Source: Acidobacteria bacterium OLB17 (GTDB taxonomy: Bacteria; Acidobacteriota; Blastocatellia; Pyrinomonadales; Pyrinomonadaceae). From it: a DNA stretch of 64,000 bases. The stretch covers positions 25,029-89,028 of the forward strand of contig LLEU01000002.1 of NCBI GenBank assembly GCA_001567505.1, written 5' to 3'. Shown here one piece after another: positions 9,738 to 19,324 of the stretch. How positions within the stretch are numbered: the first letter of the stretch is position 1; each line of letters opens with the position of its first letter. The notes under the pieces were generated by a model that had not been told where the DNA came from, made no database searches, and saw nothing but the letters and a program-made list of their open reading frames with translations. Made by a program: the position numbers and the translations under genes.

Positions 9738-10079
9738 CGATCCTCCTTTCGATCCGTCGATCGCACTGCAGGGCGGCGACACACTTCTCGGAGCAGGAAG
9801 CGAGCTTCTGCGTACCACGAGTTGGCCTGGTTTTGATGCCGAGCTGAGCGCATTCAGGTAGAGTTCCCCTTACCGCTCGTTTCAGGAGCAAATAATATGC
9901 CGCAACGCGCACTGCGCCGGTTCGGATCGGGCGATCCAAAGAAAGGCGCGTTTTGACGTGGAAATTACTAAAGGCTTACAAACTTGTCCTAGTTTCGAGG
10001 CGAGAGCAGATCGATGCGAGGTGTTGAAAATCAACCAAAGGTGTGGAATTCTACACGGCCGATCTTCCGGAGCACGACG
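9738..10079. other. 342-bp gap upstream of the nos operon, no confident gene
   Basis: This interval separates the nuclease/helicase gene stop from the first nos-operon gene, both on the minus strand, and should hold the operon promoter. An 80-codon frame (9697-9939, minus) is open but lacks a ribosome site and recognisable motifs, so I do not call it. I see no convincing FNR/CRP-type TTGAT-N4-ATCAA palindrome. Confidence 0.5.
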
Positions 10080-13000
10080 TTACTGCTTTGCGATCTTGCA
10101 GAAGAGATTCAGGAGTTTCATTTCGTTTACCGAGCCGGCGGATTCGTGTGCGATCCGCGGATCGGCGACCACGATGGCAAGACACTGCGCTCGAGAGATG
10201 GCCACGTTCACCCGATTCCGGTCAAGAATGAATGCAAGGCCGCGTGAGCCGTATTCGCCAACGCTCGAACACAGCGACACGATGCAGACCGGAGCCTGCT
10301 GGCCCTGAAGGCGATCGACGCTGCCGATACGAGCACCTTTCGGAAGGCGTTTCGTTAGGCGGATGACCTGCGCGTTGTACGGCGTGATGAACAGAAAATC
10401 GTTGAGAGCGAGTTTTGAGGCCTTGCCCGCCGAATTTGTGTACTCACGGCCTAAAAGTTCATTGAAGATCTCGACGACCCGATCGGCCTCGTCCTCGCTG
10501 GACTGCGTGTCGCCGTCGTGTATGACGGGCGAGAATACGATGCCGTGCGGCTTACGGATCAGCGAATGATCGTCAACTGCGATCTGCTGCTGGGCGCAGT
10601 CCGGGAACGCCGTAAGACGGCCCTCGTAAATGCTTTCGGAGATGAATTCGCAAACGTCCGGGTGCATTCGGCGAGATTCTCCCAGAAAGAGCCCGTGGCC
10701 GTCCGGCACGACCGGATGGATCACGGCAACGTTGTCATTGCTTTCGCTGACGTCTTTGAGCGCGTACTGCAAGGCCGAAAGGCCCGAGTCGCCCGGATGC
10801 TTTCCCTGCATCGGCTGCTCAAGCTGCATCTGGTCGCCAAGCAGAACGAGGTTCTTCGTCGATCGAAGGACGGAAACCGCGTTCGCTATCGAGACTTGGC
10901 CTGCTTCGTCAACAAAGAGGAAATCGAGGCGGTCGCGTCCGTCGTTATCCGCCCATTCATTACGGGCGAACAGCCACGCGGTCCCACCGAGCAGGGAGCG
11001 TCCGCCGCCATCCAGCCACATTGCCATTCCCTTTGAGCTACTGTTCTCAAAAGTTAAGTTCGGAAAACGCTTGCTGAGCTCGTCGTCAGTGTCGCCGCCG
11101 ACTTTCAACACATCTATCGACTCGCCGAGCTCTTTCGCGGCAATGAGGCATTCTTTCTGGAGATTCAAGATCGCCTTGTGCGAGTTCGATGTCACGCCGA
11201 CCCGCTTGCCGTTCTTCAAGAGCGAAAGGATCATTCGAGCGGCGGTGTAGGTCTTTCCCGTTCCGGGCGGGCCCTGGATAACAAGACAGTCGCCGTCCAT
11301 CTTCTCGGCGATCCGTATCGCGGCATCGACCGCTCTCTCGCCATCCCTCTGGACGGCGTCGATGGGCGGCTTTCGCGAAAGGAACGCCTGCATCGGGGCA
11401 GGTAACGTTCCCGAAAGGTAATTTTCCCCGATCACAAGCAAAGCGGCGGCTAGAGAGCTGCTAATGTCGTCGGGTTTCTCGACAAGGGAACCTGCTGCGG
11501 GGAACTTGCCCCCAAAGGCAGAAGAATCCAAGGTTCCCTGGCTCGCCTTCAGCTCCATATCGCCCGTTGCATGGTCGAGCGATATGAGCGAGAAGTTCGT
11601 GTTGCTGTCGTGTTGAAAACAAACGGTTGACCCACCGCCGTCCGAGAGCTTACATTCCTGGGAAATATCGAATTTGTATCCTTGCGCAAGCGACTTTTTC
11701 TCAGGCCGAGGGTCGCCAACGGCCTCGACCTCTGCGATACAATCCGGCTCATCGCGAAGCTCTTCGGCGGGCTTTCCGATAAGGTCAAAGAAATGCCACC
11801 AACGAGGTTTCATTTCCCGTCGGTGATAACCCACCAGGTCTCCGAGGGTCGATCCGACCGGATCGGACTCACCACCGGAACGCAAAGCCGAGATCACCTC
11901 ACTTTTCCGCCTCACGACCTCCGCAGATTCCGCTTTCTCCTCTTGAGGTTCATCAGGCCGTTGCGGCGCTGTGTACTTGATCCCGTTCGCATTGGCGGTC
12001 GCGTGCAGCCAATCGTAAAGGCCCGCCGTCGATTCGCAATCGACGCGATTGTATTCGCGAATATCGGCAAGGATCTTGCTTTTTCGCCAATCACCCGGCT
12101 CGCCGCTCTCGATCCAGCTCGCGTATTGGACCACAGAATCGACGGCACTTGCGACATTCTCGCCGCGAATGACGTTATAAAGATGCTCGACCTTCTTAAG
12201 CGAATAGCTCTCCTCGCCGATGCGAACGCCGCGCTTTACGATGCGGTAAAGATCGACAAAGACATTGTTCCGCAGCAGTTCATCGACCTCGCGAGCCCGC
12301 GTGTCGTGCCGCGTCATAAGGTTGCTGACCGCTTCCTTCTCGTAGTGTGCGTAATGATAGATATGAAGGCTGTCGTCGTCCTGCCAACGGGCGTACACCC
12401 AATCGATAAAGGCTTCGAATGCCTTTTTCTCCTGAGCTCGGTCGTGTGCCCAGAAGTCAACGAACTCCAACTCGCCATTCTTTCCTCGGATCGTATTCCC
12501 GAAAAGATACTCAAGGCCGCCGTTGAACGGAAAGCCTTCCATATCGAAGAAAACATCGTTCGGGCTTGGCTTCGGAAGCGCGTAAAGGCCCTGCGTCGTA
12601 CCGTCCGCAGCCTTCGGAAGGAGCTCGTAAAGCGGCGGCGCGTTCACGTCCGTCTCACGAAGCTTTTGCGTCGCGCGTTGAAGGCGCGCCTGCGACGAAA
12701 GTTTCTCTACCGTCGCCGCCGGCATATTTGCGATCGAGCCCTTGAATTCCGCCAACTCCCCAAGTGTTTGAACACCGCTTTCGTGCAGCTTCTCGATCTG
12801 GCCGCGCGTAATGCCCGCGACAAAGCAAAGATGATCGCGTTCCCGCAGCATCTCATCGACATATTCCTGCCAAATGCCGTGGTCTTCCGCGAGTTCCGGT
12901 TCCGGGCGCGTCGAAATATCGCCGGTAAAGTTATCGTGAAGTTGAAAGAACCTTGCTTTCAGGTTCTCGTAGTAATGTCGAAAATCCTCGAACGCGAATT

Positions 13001-13538
13001 CGACCCGCTCAGGTTTTTGCCCTTCCTTCTTTGGAGGCCCGAGAATTATTCCGAAGTTCCGCGAAGGCAGTTCGCCGGTCGTCTCGGCGAACATTTCCGT
13101 ATATGCGCACAGTTGGAGTATGAAATACGGCCGCGGCGTCCGCGCAAGCTTCGTATCCCAGATCTGGTAAACATTGTCGTCCCCGAGCGTAATGAAGTCT
13201 GCATAGCCTTCGAAACCGGCGCCGCGAAGCGCCGCTTGATAGAGAACTTCTGCCCGCTGCTCGACCGCGAGTTTCGTCTCCGCATAACATTCTTCGAAAT
13301 TCCCGGCCGCACTCAGGTCCCGTACTTCTCTCTTCTCGCGATAACCTGCAAGGACCTTCTTTTCGTGTTCGTCGCCCATTTTCGCGAGCAGGTCGATCTC
13401 CGGCGAGGAGACCGCTACCGCGTCCGGCAGAATGCCCATCCGATGAGCGCGACTCATCCACGACGCGAATGGCGATCTCGAAAAGACGAGCAGATCGCTT
13501 GGCGAAAAGATCATTTCTCCGTTTTCTGCAAGTTTCAT
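10080..13538 (-). CDS. TM0106-family RecB-like nuclease fused to an SF1 (Upf1-like) DNA helicase
   Basis: This large protein (1152 residues) combines several nucleic acid modules. The N-terminal RecB-like PD-(D/E)XK domain has GYADF, the WDTKLAR core acidic/Lys pair and the QLCAYTEM Gln-Tyr motif (about residues 110-150). A short helix-hairpin-helix-like stretch (LHESGVQTLGELAEF) follows. An RNase H-like DEDD exonuclease domain comes next, with FFDMEGFPF, YHYAHYEKEA and YNRVDCEST. The C-terminal helicase has Walker A GPPGTGKTYTAARM near residue 757, Walker B DEAGQ near 876 and motif VI VNVAISRAQ. The architecture matches the TM0106 RecB-like nuclease/helicase family, thought to act in DNA repair or defence. 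No partner genes are adjacent. Confidence 0.88.
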   Translation of the reverse strand: MKLAENGEMIFSPSDLLVFSRSPFASWMSRAHRMGILPDAVAVSSPEIDLLAKMGDEHEKKVLAGYREKREVRDLSAAGNFEECYAETKLAVEQRAEVLYQAALRGAGFEGYADFITLGDDNVYQIWDTKLARTPRPYFILQLCAYTEMFAETTGELPSRNFGIILGPPKKEGQKPERVEFAFEDFRHYYENLKARFFQLHDNFTGDISTRPEPELAEDHGIWQEYVDEMLRERDHLCFVAGITRGQIEKLHESGVQTLGELAEFKGSIANMPAATVEKLSSQARLQRATQKLRETDVNAPPLYELLPKAADGTTQGLYALPKPSPNDVFFDMEGFPFNGGLEYLFGNTIRGKNGELEFVDFWAHDRAQEKKAFEAFIDWVYARWQDDDSLHIYHYAHYEKEAVSNLMTRHDTRAREVDELLRNNVFVDLYRIVKRGVRIGEESYSLKKVEHLYNVIRGENVASAVDSVVQYASWIESGEPGDWRKSKILADIREYNRVDCESTAGLYDWLHATANANGIKYTAPQRPDEPQEEKAESAEVVRRKSEVISALRSGGESDPVGSTLGDLVGYHRREMKPRWWHFFDLIGKPAEELRDEPDCIAEVEAVGDPRPEKKSLAQGYKFDISQECKLSDGGGSTVCFQHDSNTNFSLISLDHATGDMELKASQGTLDSSAFGGKFPAAGSLVEKPDDISSSLAAALLVIGENYLSGTLPAPMQAFLSRKPPIDAVQRDGERAVDAAIRIAEKMDGDCLVIQGPPGTGKTYTAARMILSLLKNGKRVGVTSNSHKAILNLQKECLIAAKELGESIDVLKVGGDTDDELSKRFPNLTFENSSSKGMAMWLDGGGRSLLGGTAWLFARNEWADNDGRDRLDFLFVDEAGQVSIANAVSVLRSTKNLVLLGDQMQLEQPMQGKHPGDSGLSALQYALKDVSESNDNVAVIHPVVPDGHGLFLGESRRMHPDVCEFISESIYEGRLTAFPDCAQQQIAVDDHSLIRKPHGIVFSPVIHDGDTQSSEDEADRVVEIFNELLGREYTNSAGKASKLALNDFLFITPYNAQVIRLTKRLPKGARIGSVDRLQGQQAPVCIVSLCSSVGEYGSRGLAFILDRNRVNVAISRAQCLAIVVADPRIAHESAGSVNEMKLLNLFCKIAKQ

Positions 13539-13858
13539 AGGCCGGGAGCGAGGTGAGAAAACCTACTCTAAGTTCGTTCGACTAATCTTCCAACAGACGG
13601 CCGCACTAGCGCAAGTCGCGGATGCCCGTACGATCCGGAGCAAGTCTCACCATCCGCCGTTGGTGTGACGCCGATTTTATTTACAACCTTATGCGCTATC
13701 TGATAAAATCGCGTTCAGTTCCATAGCGCGGGAAGTCTTGCAACCCAATTTTTTTGTTTTATATCTAAAGAACGGCAGCCGCTGACGCCGGCTTCTGCCG
13801 TCATTCCCCAACAATAGACGGCCGCACGGCTTCATTTCCCGGCGGAGGTATTTTCACA
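13539..13858. other. 320-bp intergenic region upstream of the lectin-like exported gene
   Basis: This gap lies between two divergently transcribed genes. Apart from a candidate promoter (listed separately) I see no gene in it. The last 20 bases contain a GGAGGT ribosome site for the downstream ATG. Confidence 0.5.
13680..13709 (+). promoter_or_regulatory. Candidate sigma-70 promoter for the exported lectin-like protein
   Basis: TTTACA (13680-13685) and TAAAAT (13704-13709) are separated by 18 bases and each matches 5 of 6 consensus positions. Transcription would start near 13716, leaving a leader of about 140 bases before the ATG at 13859. Assignment is by pattern only. Confidence 0.42.
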
Positions 13859-14653
13859 ATGTTTAGAGTCATCATAGGTCGGATCTCCTTTTTGCTCATC
13901 CTCGGCGCCGTTTGTGCTTCCCTGGCATTCGCGGACACGATCAAGCTAAAGGATGGAAGCTTGTTCAAGGGGACGATCGTCAGCTTTGCGAACGGAAAGT
14001 TCACCATCGTTATGGGAACAGGAGCTCATCAGCGGACAATGACCTTCTCGGCTGACGAGGTCGAGTCGATCAAGTTCGAAGACGAGAGCGCGGCCATCTA
14101 CAACTCCCAAAAGGACGCGAACGCCGAACCGGCGGCAACCCCAAGGCCGCAGATCAGTTCGCCGCGCGTCATTACCACCGACAACACACGGCCGGCGACC
14201 GTGATCGGCAGTTCGACGCGACCGAGCCAGCCGTCCAATGAAAGGCCTTCGAAACCGTCAAACACGGCCAACGCAAAGCCCATAAGCTGGACAGTAAAGG
14301 TACTTGCCGACAACACGGCGAACGGCTGGACAAATACCGGTTTTGTGGTCCGCAAGGGCCAGCGCATCCGCGTAACCGCCAACGGCACGGTCTCGCTTGG
14401 CAAGGGCAAGACGTCGTCTGCCTCAGGCGAACCCGATATCGACGATCCGAATAAGCTGCTCAAGAATGTTGCGACCGGCGCGGTCATTGCCGTGATCGGT
14501 GATGACAATAACGACTTCATCTACATTGGAGCTGAGCGAGAATTCACCGCGAGCCGCGACGGTGCCCTGTTTCTCGGCATCAATGAAGGGAACCTCGACG
14601 ACAACAGCGGATCATTCTCGGCGAAGGTCGAGATCTTCCCCGAGGGAAATTAA
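13859..14653 (+). CDS. Exported protein with C-terminal LecA (PA-IL)-like domain
   Basis: This 264-residue protein starts with a clear Sec signal peptide (about residues 1-25, ending SLAFA). A short beta-rich domain follows (TIKLKDGSLFKGTIVSFANG), typical of small periplasmic proteins that describe a KDG-rich strand. Then comes a proline/serine/asparagine-rich linker (residues about 85-135). The C-terminal part, from SWTVKVLADNTANGW to SGSFSAKVEIFPEGN, has the order of motifs of PA-IL galactose-binding lectins: W-x-x-T-G-F-V, I-R-V-T-A-N-G, GDDNNDFIYIGAE and LFLGINEGNLDDNSG. The Asn/Asp-rich last motif is the calcium and sugar site region in LecA. Sugar binding is inference. It is monocistronic, with a GGAGGT site and a strong terminator. 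Confidence 0.75.
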   Translation: MFRVIIGRISFLLILGAVCASLAFADTIKLKDGSLFKGTIVSFANGKFTIVMGTGAHQRTMTFSADEVESIKFEDESAAIYNSQKDANAEPAATPRPQISSPRVITTDNTRPATVIGSSTRPSQPSNERPSKPSNTANAKPISWTVKVLADNTANGWTNTGFVVRKGQRIRVTANGTVSLGKGKTSSASGEPDIDDPNKLLKNVATGAVIAVIGDDNNDFIYIGAEREFTASRDGALFLGINEGNLDDNSGSFSAKVEIFPEGN

Positions 14654-14683
14654 AGAACGACGTTCTTCGCACATAAGTAATAA

Positions 14684-14721
14684 GGCCCGAGTCCTGCTTT
14701 CCTGCCGGACTCGGGCCTTTT
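14684..14721 (+). terminator. Rho-independent terminator
   Basis: An 11-bp perfect stem, GGCCCGAGTCC (14684-14694) and GGACTCGGGCC (14707-14717), is followed by TTTT on the plus strand. It ends the exported lectin-like gene and lies just before the convergent end of the ROK gene, which it may also serve. Confidence 0.9.
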
Positions 14722-14741
14722 CGCGAACGAGAAGATATCCG

Positions 14742-15667
14742 CTAGGCCATCCCTGCGAGCATCGCCGCACCGATCGCCGCCGCATTGGCGCCAAGCTCAC
14801 CTTGAAGTATCTGTGTCGTCTCAAAGGCGGGTAGGAATGAGCGTTTCCGTGCACTTTCGATGATCGGTTCGAGGATGAGTTCGCCCGCTTCCATTATCGC
14901 ACCGCCGATGATGACGCGTTCGATGTTCAAAAGATTGATCACGCTTGCCACCGCTATCCCGACATAATTCCCCGTCCGGTCGAGCATCAGCTGCGAAAAA
15001 TCATCGCCGGCTTTCGCCGCCTCGACGATCATCGATATCGTCAACTCGCCTTCCGGAACGTCGGCGAGCGACGACGTGCTGTCCTGATTGACACGGCTTC
15101 GTGTACGACGAATGATGTTCGCGGACGATGCGATATCCTCGAGCCGATCTCCGCCCTCACGAACCGGAACATATCCGAATTCGCCGGCATATCCGCCGTG
15201 CCCCATCCAGATCTCGCCTTTTAGGATGAACGCACCGCCGACCCCGGTGCCAAGCGTTGCGTAAAAGATATCGCCTGCTCCGACACCGGCTCCTGTCTTG
15301 TATTCCGCCCATGCCGCTGCATTCGCGTCGTTAAAGATCGAAAAAGCAGCGTCGCTTTTTGCACGAAGAGCGGCCGCAAGGTCCAGGCCCGAGAGCTCCG
15401 CAATGTGGGTCGAATACTCGACCACGCGTCGGCCCGGCCCGACAAGTGCGGGCACGGCAACACCGACCTTGCTCCGCCGAACTCGCTTTGGCACGCCGCA
15501 ATGAACGCCGATAGCTGTTCGACCGCCGACGCGTCATAGGACAACGAGGCAACCTTCGACCCGCCGACGACGCCGCCAGCGACGGAAACTGCACGCATCA
15601 CGGTTGACGAAAGCTCGACACCGATGCACCGGTCAGCGGATACTTCTTCTTTGCTCATTGAATTCAA
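14742..15667 (-). CDS. ROK-family sugar kinase-like protein (one-base frameshift near 15476)
   Basis: The N-terminal part (start near 15667, phosphate-loop region CIGVELSSTVMRAVSV) and C-terminal part (AVPALVGPGRRVVEYS onward) are in different frames. One added base near 15476 joins them as EFG-RSKVGVAVPALV, giving about 308 residues. The actin-like ATPase fold is shown by FNDANAAAWAEY (catalytic Asp), LGTGVGGAFILKGE and GYAGEFGYVPV. The usual ROK zinc motif CXCGXXGC that follows the HxxG/E region is absent: after the GEFGYVPV stretch there is REGGDRLEDIAS and no cysteines. So it may be a glucokinase-like enzyme of a zinc-less subgroup or have another substrate. No regulator DNA-binding domain is present. 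Confidence 0.82.
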
Positions 15668-15862
15668 CCCCTGAAAGACGAACGTTATCTGTGCTGGTAT
15701 TGTTCACTCGCGATTTTAGGCACCCTTTTTCGCCGCTGTCAACGCAATGGCCGCCGCCGTCTCGGTTATATCTAAATAATCGCATCTTTTGACTTAAAAA
15801 GGCTTAAAACGATACTCTTCAAGCAGGGCAGCCAAGCAATGCTGTGCATCCGCACGAGCTGA

Positions 15863-16636
15863 ATGGGCGTTTTGTCCCCTATGGAAAGTCATCTACTCGA
15901 TATTATAGCGACCTACGGTGTTTACGCGGTCTTTGCTTTATGTATGGTCGAAGGTGACATTACCCTCCTGCTCTCCGGCATCCTCGCAAACAGCGGTTTT
16001 TTTGGCAACTACAGCTTTCTTAAAGTTTTCATCTTCGGCACGCTTGGTGCGATGGCCGGCGATTCCTTCGGCTATTTCTTGGGCTACAGGTTTCATAAAG
16101 CGGTCGAGGGCTACAAATTCTACCAGCTTACGCAGCCGCGAATCGAAAAACTGATCGACAAATTCGGCGGATTCGCTATCGTCATCTCCAAGTACATTTA
16201 CGGCATTCGCGTCGCGATGTGTATGTTCTACGGCACGAGCAAGATGCCGTTCCTTCGCTTCCTAGCGCTTGACGCGATCAGCTGCTCGCTTTGGGTCCTG
16301 ATCTTGAGCGGCGTCGGCTACTTTTTCAGCGGATCGATCAAAACGATCATCGGCGACTATGAAAAGATCGGCATCGCCCTCTTCTTTATCGTGATGACCG
16401 GCGTGATCGTCTTCTATGTCGCCGAACGATACTGGCTCTCGGACAAGGTCGAAGAAGCGAGCCCCGACACGGTTCAGAAGATCGAAGAGAAGATCCTCGC
16501 CGTCGAGGAAGCGGGCCTCGGCACCTTGCGCGATATCGGCGACCGCCTGCATTTCACCCGCGATCCGCATACGGAAGAGCTTCCCGATCCCGAACAGCGT
16601 ACGACCCCGGAAAAGAAAACGACCCTTCCGCATTAG
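15863..16636 (+). CDS. DedA-family membrane protein
   Basis: This 257-residue protein belongs to the DedA (SNARE-associated) family, linked to lipid flipping and membrane homeostasis. Evidence includes the family-typical central block, GAMAGDSFGYFLGYRF, then FVISKYIYGIRVAMCMFYGTSKM-like residues (a conserved Arg in YGIRV), and five or six hydrophobic segments. The C-terminal 60 residues are hydrophilic and charged (EEKILAVEEAGLG), longer than in many DedA proteins. Two ATG codons are possible, 15863 and 15881; neither has a strong ribosome site, and the second begins MESHLLDIIATYG, closer to usual family N-termini. It stands 59 bp before the GHMP kinase gene on the same strand. Confidence 0.88.
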   Translation: MGVLSPMESHLLDIIATYGVYAVFALCMVEGDITLLLSGILANSGFFGNYSFLKVFIFGTLGAMAGDSFGYFLGYRFHKAVEGYKFYQLTQPRIEKLIDKFGGFAIVISKYIYGIRVAMCMFYGTSKMPFLRFLALDAISCSLWVLILSGVGYFFSGSIKTIIGDYEKIGIALFFIVMTGVIVFYVAERYWLSDKVEEASPDTVQKIEEKILAVEEAGLGTLRDIGDRLHFTRDPHTEELPDPEQRTTPEKKTTLPH

Positions 16637-16695
16637 ACTTCCATACTCCGTTTGTGTTTTTATTCATCATTTAACGCACCTATTTTCGTTCGAAT

Positions 16696-17706
16696 ATGAT
16701 CATCGAAACTTCGGCCCCGACCAGAGTGGACCTTGCCGGCGGCACGATCGACATTCCACCGCTCTTTCTCTTTCACGAAGGCGCCGCGACCGTGAATTTT
16801 GCGGTTTCGATGCTGGCCCACTGCCGGATCGAGACCCGCGACGATGACCGCATCATCCTGCGCTCGATCGACCAAGAACGGACCGTCGAGGCCAGGCTGA
16901 ATGATATAAATTCCCTTCGCGATGAACCTTCGCTCGCGTTGCTTTCAAAGCTCGTGTATTTCTTCCGTCCGTCGGTGGGATTCGAGATGACCACTCGGTC
17001 GGAGGCTCCGGCCGGAGCGGGCCTTGCCGGCTCTTCGACCCTGAATATCGCCTGCATCGCCGCCTTGAATAAGCTCGTCGGCGACCGCTACACGCCCGAG
17101 CGGTTCATCCCGATCGCGGCAAATGTCGAATGTCAGGTCATTCGTGTGCCGACCGGTTTTCAGGACTATTATTCAGCACAGTACGGCGGAGTTGCCGCGA
17201 TCCACTTTGGCCCCGAAGGCATCCGCCGCGAAGGCCTTGATATCGACGTCGAAACGCTCGAACGCCGAATTGCCGTCTGCTACACGGGCGAGCCCCGCAA
17301 CTCGGGCACGAACAATTGGGACATTACTAAACGCCATATCGACGGCGACAAGGAGATCTTCGAGATCTTTGACGGGATCCGCGACACGTCGCTCGAACTT
17401 CGGCAGGCTCTGCTCGCCGGTGATTGGGATGCGGCAGGCGAGATACTCGCAAAGGCGCATCCGCAGCGAAAACGCTTGTCGCCGCACATCACGACGCCGC
17501 ATATGGACGCCCTGATCGAAGCTGCCGAAGCTGCGGGAGCGATCGCCGCGAAGGTCTGCGGTGCGGGCGGCGGCGGCTGCATCGCCTTCTTCACCGAGGA
17601 CGGGAAACGCGCTGATGTCGAGGCCGCACTCGCCGCTCAGGATGGATGTCGTGTCCTCGAATGGAGGCCCGACCTCGACGGCCTCACAATGAAGGTCTCG
17701 GACTAG
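16696..17706 (+). CDS. GHMP-family kinase (heptose 7-phosphate kinase-like)
   Basis: This 336-residue small-molecule kinase has the GHMP motifs in order: N-terminal [15 protein letters not shown], the phosphate-binding glycine-rich [14 protein letters not shown] (about residues 96-110), and the C-terminal [14 protein letters not shown]. The N-terminal motif resembles D-glycero-D-manno-heptose 7-phosphate kinases and related sugar kinases more than homoserine or mevalonate kinases. No LPS heptose gene lies next to it, so the substrate is not settled. The stop codon overlaps the stop of the convergent purQ by two bases. Confidence 0.8.
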   Translation: MIIETSAPTRVDLAGGTIDIPPLFLFHEGAATVNFAVSMLAHCRIETRDDDRIILRSIDQERTVEARLNDINSLRDEPSLALLSKLVYFFRPSVGFEMTTRSEAPAGAGLAGSSTLNIACIAALNKLVGDRYTPERFIPIAANVECQVIRVPTGFQDYYSAQYGGVAAIHFGPEGIRREGLDIDVETLERRIAVCYTGEPRNSGTNNWDITKRHIDGDKEIFEIFDGIRDTSLELRQALLAGDWDAAGEILAKAHPQRKRLSPHITTPHMDALIEAAEAAGAIAAKVCGAGGGGCIAFFTEDGKRADVEAALAAQDGCRVLEWRPDLDGLTMKVSD

Positions 17707-18404
17707 GCGACGAAGGCCTCGATCGAGCTTGTAAGCGACCGAAAGATGTCGCAGCCGTCGCTCGAACCGAGAAGGTCGTCGCACGCGCGTTCCGGATGCG
17801 GCATCATTCCGAGCACATTCCGGTCAAGATTCGTGATGCCCGCGATATTCCCGCGTGATCCGTTCTCGTTCGCACTCTCGACGACGTTGCCGTATTCGTC
17901 GCAATAACGGAACACGATCTGCCCGTTCTCCTCGAGCGACGAATAGGTCTCGTCATCGCAGGTATAGTTCCCTTCGGCGTGGGCGATCGGCAACGAAAGT
18001 ACTCGTCCGGCCTCGATCCGGTTTGTAAAGGGTGAGTTCGAGGTCTCAACACGAAGGTTCACGTGCTTGCAGATGAAATGCAGCCCGGCATTCCGCCGCA
18101 GAGCTCCGGGCAGCAGGCCCGCCTCGCAAAGGATCTGGAAGCCGTTGCAGATGCCCATCACGAACTTCCCTTCCGCCGCAAATTCCTTGAGCGAGGCCAT
18201 TACGGGCGAGAACCTTGCAAGAGCGCCCGCTCGCAGGTAGTCGCCATACGAGAAGCCGCCCGGCACGATCACGGCGTCGAACGACGAAAGGTCGGTCTCC
18301 TTGTGCCAGATAAAATCGACAGGCTGGCCGACGTATTTCGAAACGACGTGATAAGCGTCGTGGTCGCAGTTCGAACCGGGAAAGACGATAACACCGAATT
18401 TCAT
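17703..18404 (-). CDS. purQ: Phosphoribosylformylglycinamidine synthase subunit PurQ
   Basis: PurQ is the glutaminase subunit of FGAM synthase, which makes the amidine in step four of purine synthesis together with PurL and PurS. The 233-residue protein has the class I glutamine amidotransferase triad: the nucleophile Cys in GICNGFQIL, and His and Glu in MMPHPERAC. The start [14 protein letters not shown] is family-typical. It follows purS on the same strand by 24 bp, and its stop overlaps that of the convergent GHMP kinase gene. purL is not in the window. Confidence 0.97.
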   Translation of the reverse strand: MKFGVIVFPGSNCDHDAYHVVSKYVGQPVDFIWHKETDLSSFDAVIVPGGFSYGDYLRAGALARFSPVMASLKEFAAEGKFVMGICNGFQILCEAGLLPGALRRNAGLHFICKHVNLRVETSNSPFTNRIEAGRVLSLPIAHAEGNYTCDDETYSSLEENGQIVFRYCDEYGNVVESANENGSRGNIAGITNLDRNVLGMMPHPERACDDLLGSSDGCDIFRSLTSSIEAFVA

Positions 18405-18428
18405 AGTTTGGGTCCCTCCGTCGCTAAG

Positions 18429-18683
18429 CTATTTGCCGTCTTCTGCGATCTCGACAGCGAAATCCTCGATCACCGGATTCGCAAGCACATCGCGGCCGAT
18501 GGATTCCGCGGCCTCGCGAGCTTCGGCCTCGCCGATGCCATTGTTGAAGGTGATCTCAAAGTACTTTCCCTGGCGGATATCTGCGAGTTGCGTAAAGCCC
18601 AAAAGCTCGGCCGAATGGTGGATCGCCTTGCCCTGAGGGTCGAGTACGCCCTTCTTGAGCGTCACGTAAACCTTTGCTTTCAT
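18429..18683 (-). CDS. purS: Phosphoribosylformylglycinamidine synthase subunit PurS
   Basis: This 84-residue protein matches PurS, the small subunit that docks PurQ to small-type PurL and channels ammonia. It shows the typical MKAKVYVTLKKGVLDPQGKA start, the AELLGF and IRQGKYFEI strands and the VLANPVIEDFAVEI end. It is the first gene of a purS-purQ pair. The spacer to the divergent DUF4870 gene (18684-18824) should carry both promoters. Confidence 0.96.
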   Translation of the reverse strand: MKAKVYVTLKKGVLDPQGKAIHHSAELLGFTQLADIRQGKYFEITFNNGIGEAEAREAAESIGRDVLANPVIEDFAVEIAEDGK

Positions 18684-18824
18684 TTAATACTTTTTGTGGA
18701 ACAAGTAATAGATTCTTACGCAAAATCTTGTATAAATCAAAGTCTTATGGTAACGTTCGGTATTCATAAGCTTTACCGGATCGTCCTCATTCAAAATCTC
18801 TAAGGAGCATGGTTTAGAAGGAAT

Positions 18825-19241
18825 ATGCAAAATATGTCGGCCGGCAAAACGGCACTCGGATTGGACAATAATGTTGGAGCCCTTATTTGTTACGTCGGAA
18901 ATGTCGTCTGCGCTTTGGGCCTTATCTACAGCATCGTCGTCATGGTGACAGACAAGACTAACAAGTTACCTCGCTTTCACGCGATGCAGTCGATACTGCT
19001 GTCGGCGGCCTCGATCGTGCTTTACATTGTAGGCGTTATTCTAATTATGGTCATCGCAATGCTGTCCGCAGCGACCGGATCGAGTGCCATTGGCCTCCTC
19101 TCGTTCCTCGTTTGGCTGGTGATGATCGTCTTAGGACTCGGCCTGTTTGTATTTATGATCATCGCAGCAATAAAGGCTTTTCAGGGCGAGATCTACAAGA
19201 TCCCGGTCATTGGGAACTTTGCTGAGAAGTTCTCTAGCTAA
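18825..19241 (+). CDS. DUF4870 / Tic20-like membrane protein
   Basis: This 138-residue protein has three or four hydrophobic segments (about 19-40, 53-82 and 90-120). It also has the DUF4870 signature spread over ALICYVGNVVCALGLIYS, LPRFHAMQSILL (the conserved H-A-x-Q-S/A) and the end KAFQGEIYKIPVIGNFAEK. Function is unknown in the family. Start ATG 18825 follows a GGAGCATGG purine stretch about 20 bases upstream; M4 is also possible. It is monocistronic between purS (divergent) and purB (convergent). Confidence 0.85.
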   Translation: MQNMSAGKTALGLDNNVGALICYVGNVVCALGLIYSIVVMVTDKTNKLPRFHAMQSILLSAASIVLYIVGVILIMVIAMLSAATGSSAIGLLSFLVWLVMIVLGLGLFVFMIIAAIKAFQGEIYKIPVIGNFAEKFSS

Positions 19242-19324
19242 GCATCTAACGGCTCATCTCTTTCCGGCGATGCAGGGCAGCAATGCTGTCTCGCATCGCC
19301 CTTATATTTTGAGTCTTGCAGGTC

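Noticed and set aside
9697..9939. 80-codon minus-strand frame upstream of the nos operon
   Set aside because: Its cysteines do not form CXXCH or other motifs, there is no ribosome site, and it overlaps the well-supported flavoprotein start out of frame.
9738..10079. FNR/CRP-type operator before the nos operon
   Set aside because: No TTGAT-N4-ATCAA-like palindrome with enough matches was found.
11682..13556. 624-codon plus-strand open frame
   Set aside because: It is the antisense shadow of the nuclease/helicase gene; the translation is Arg/Leu-rich without any motif.
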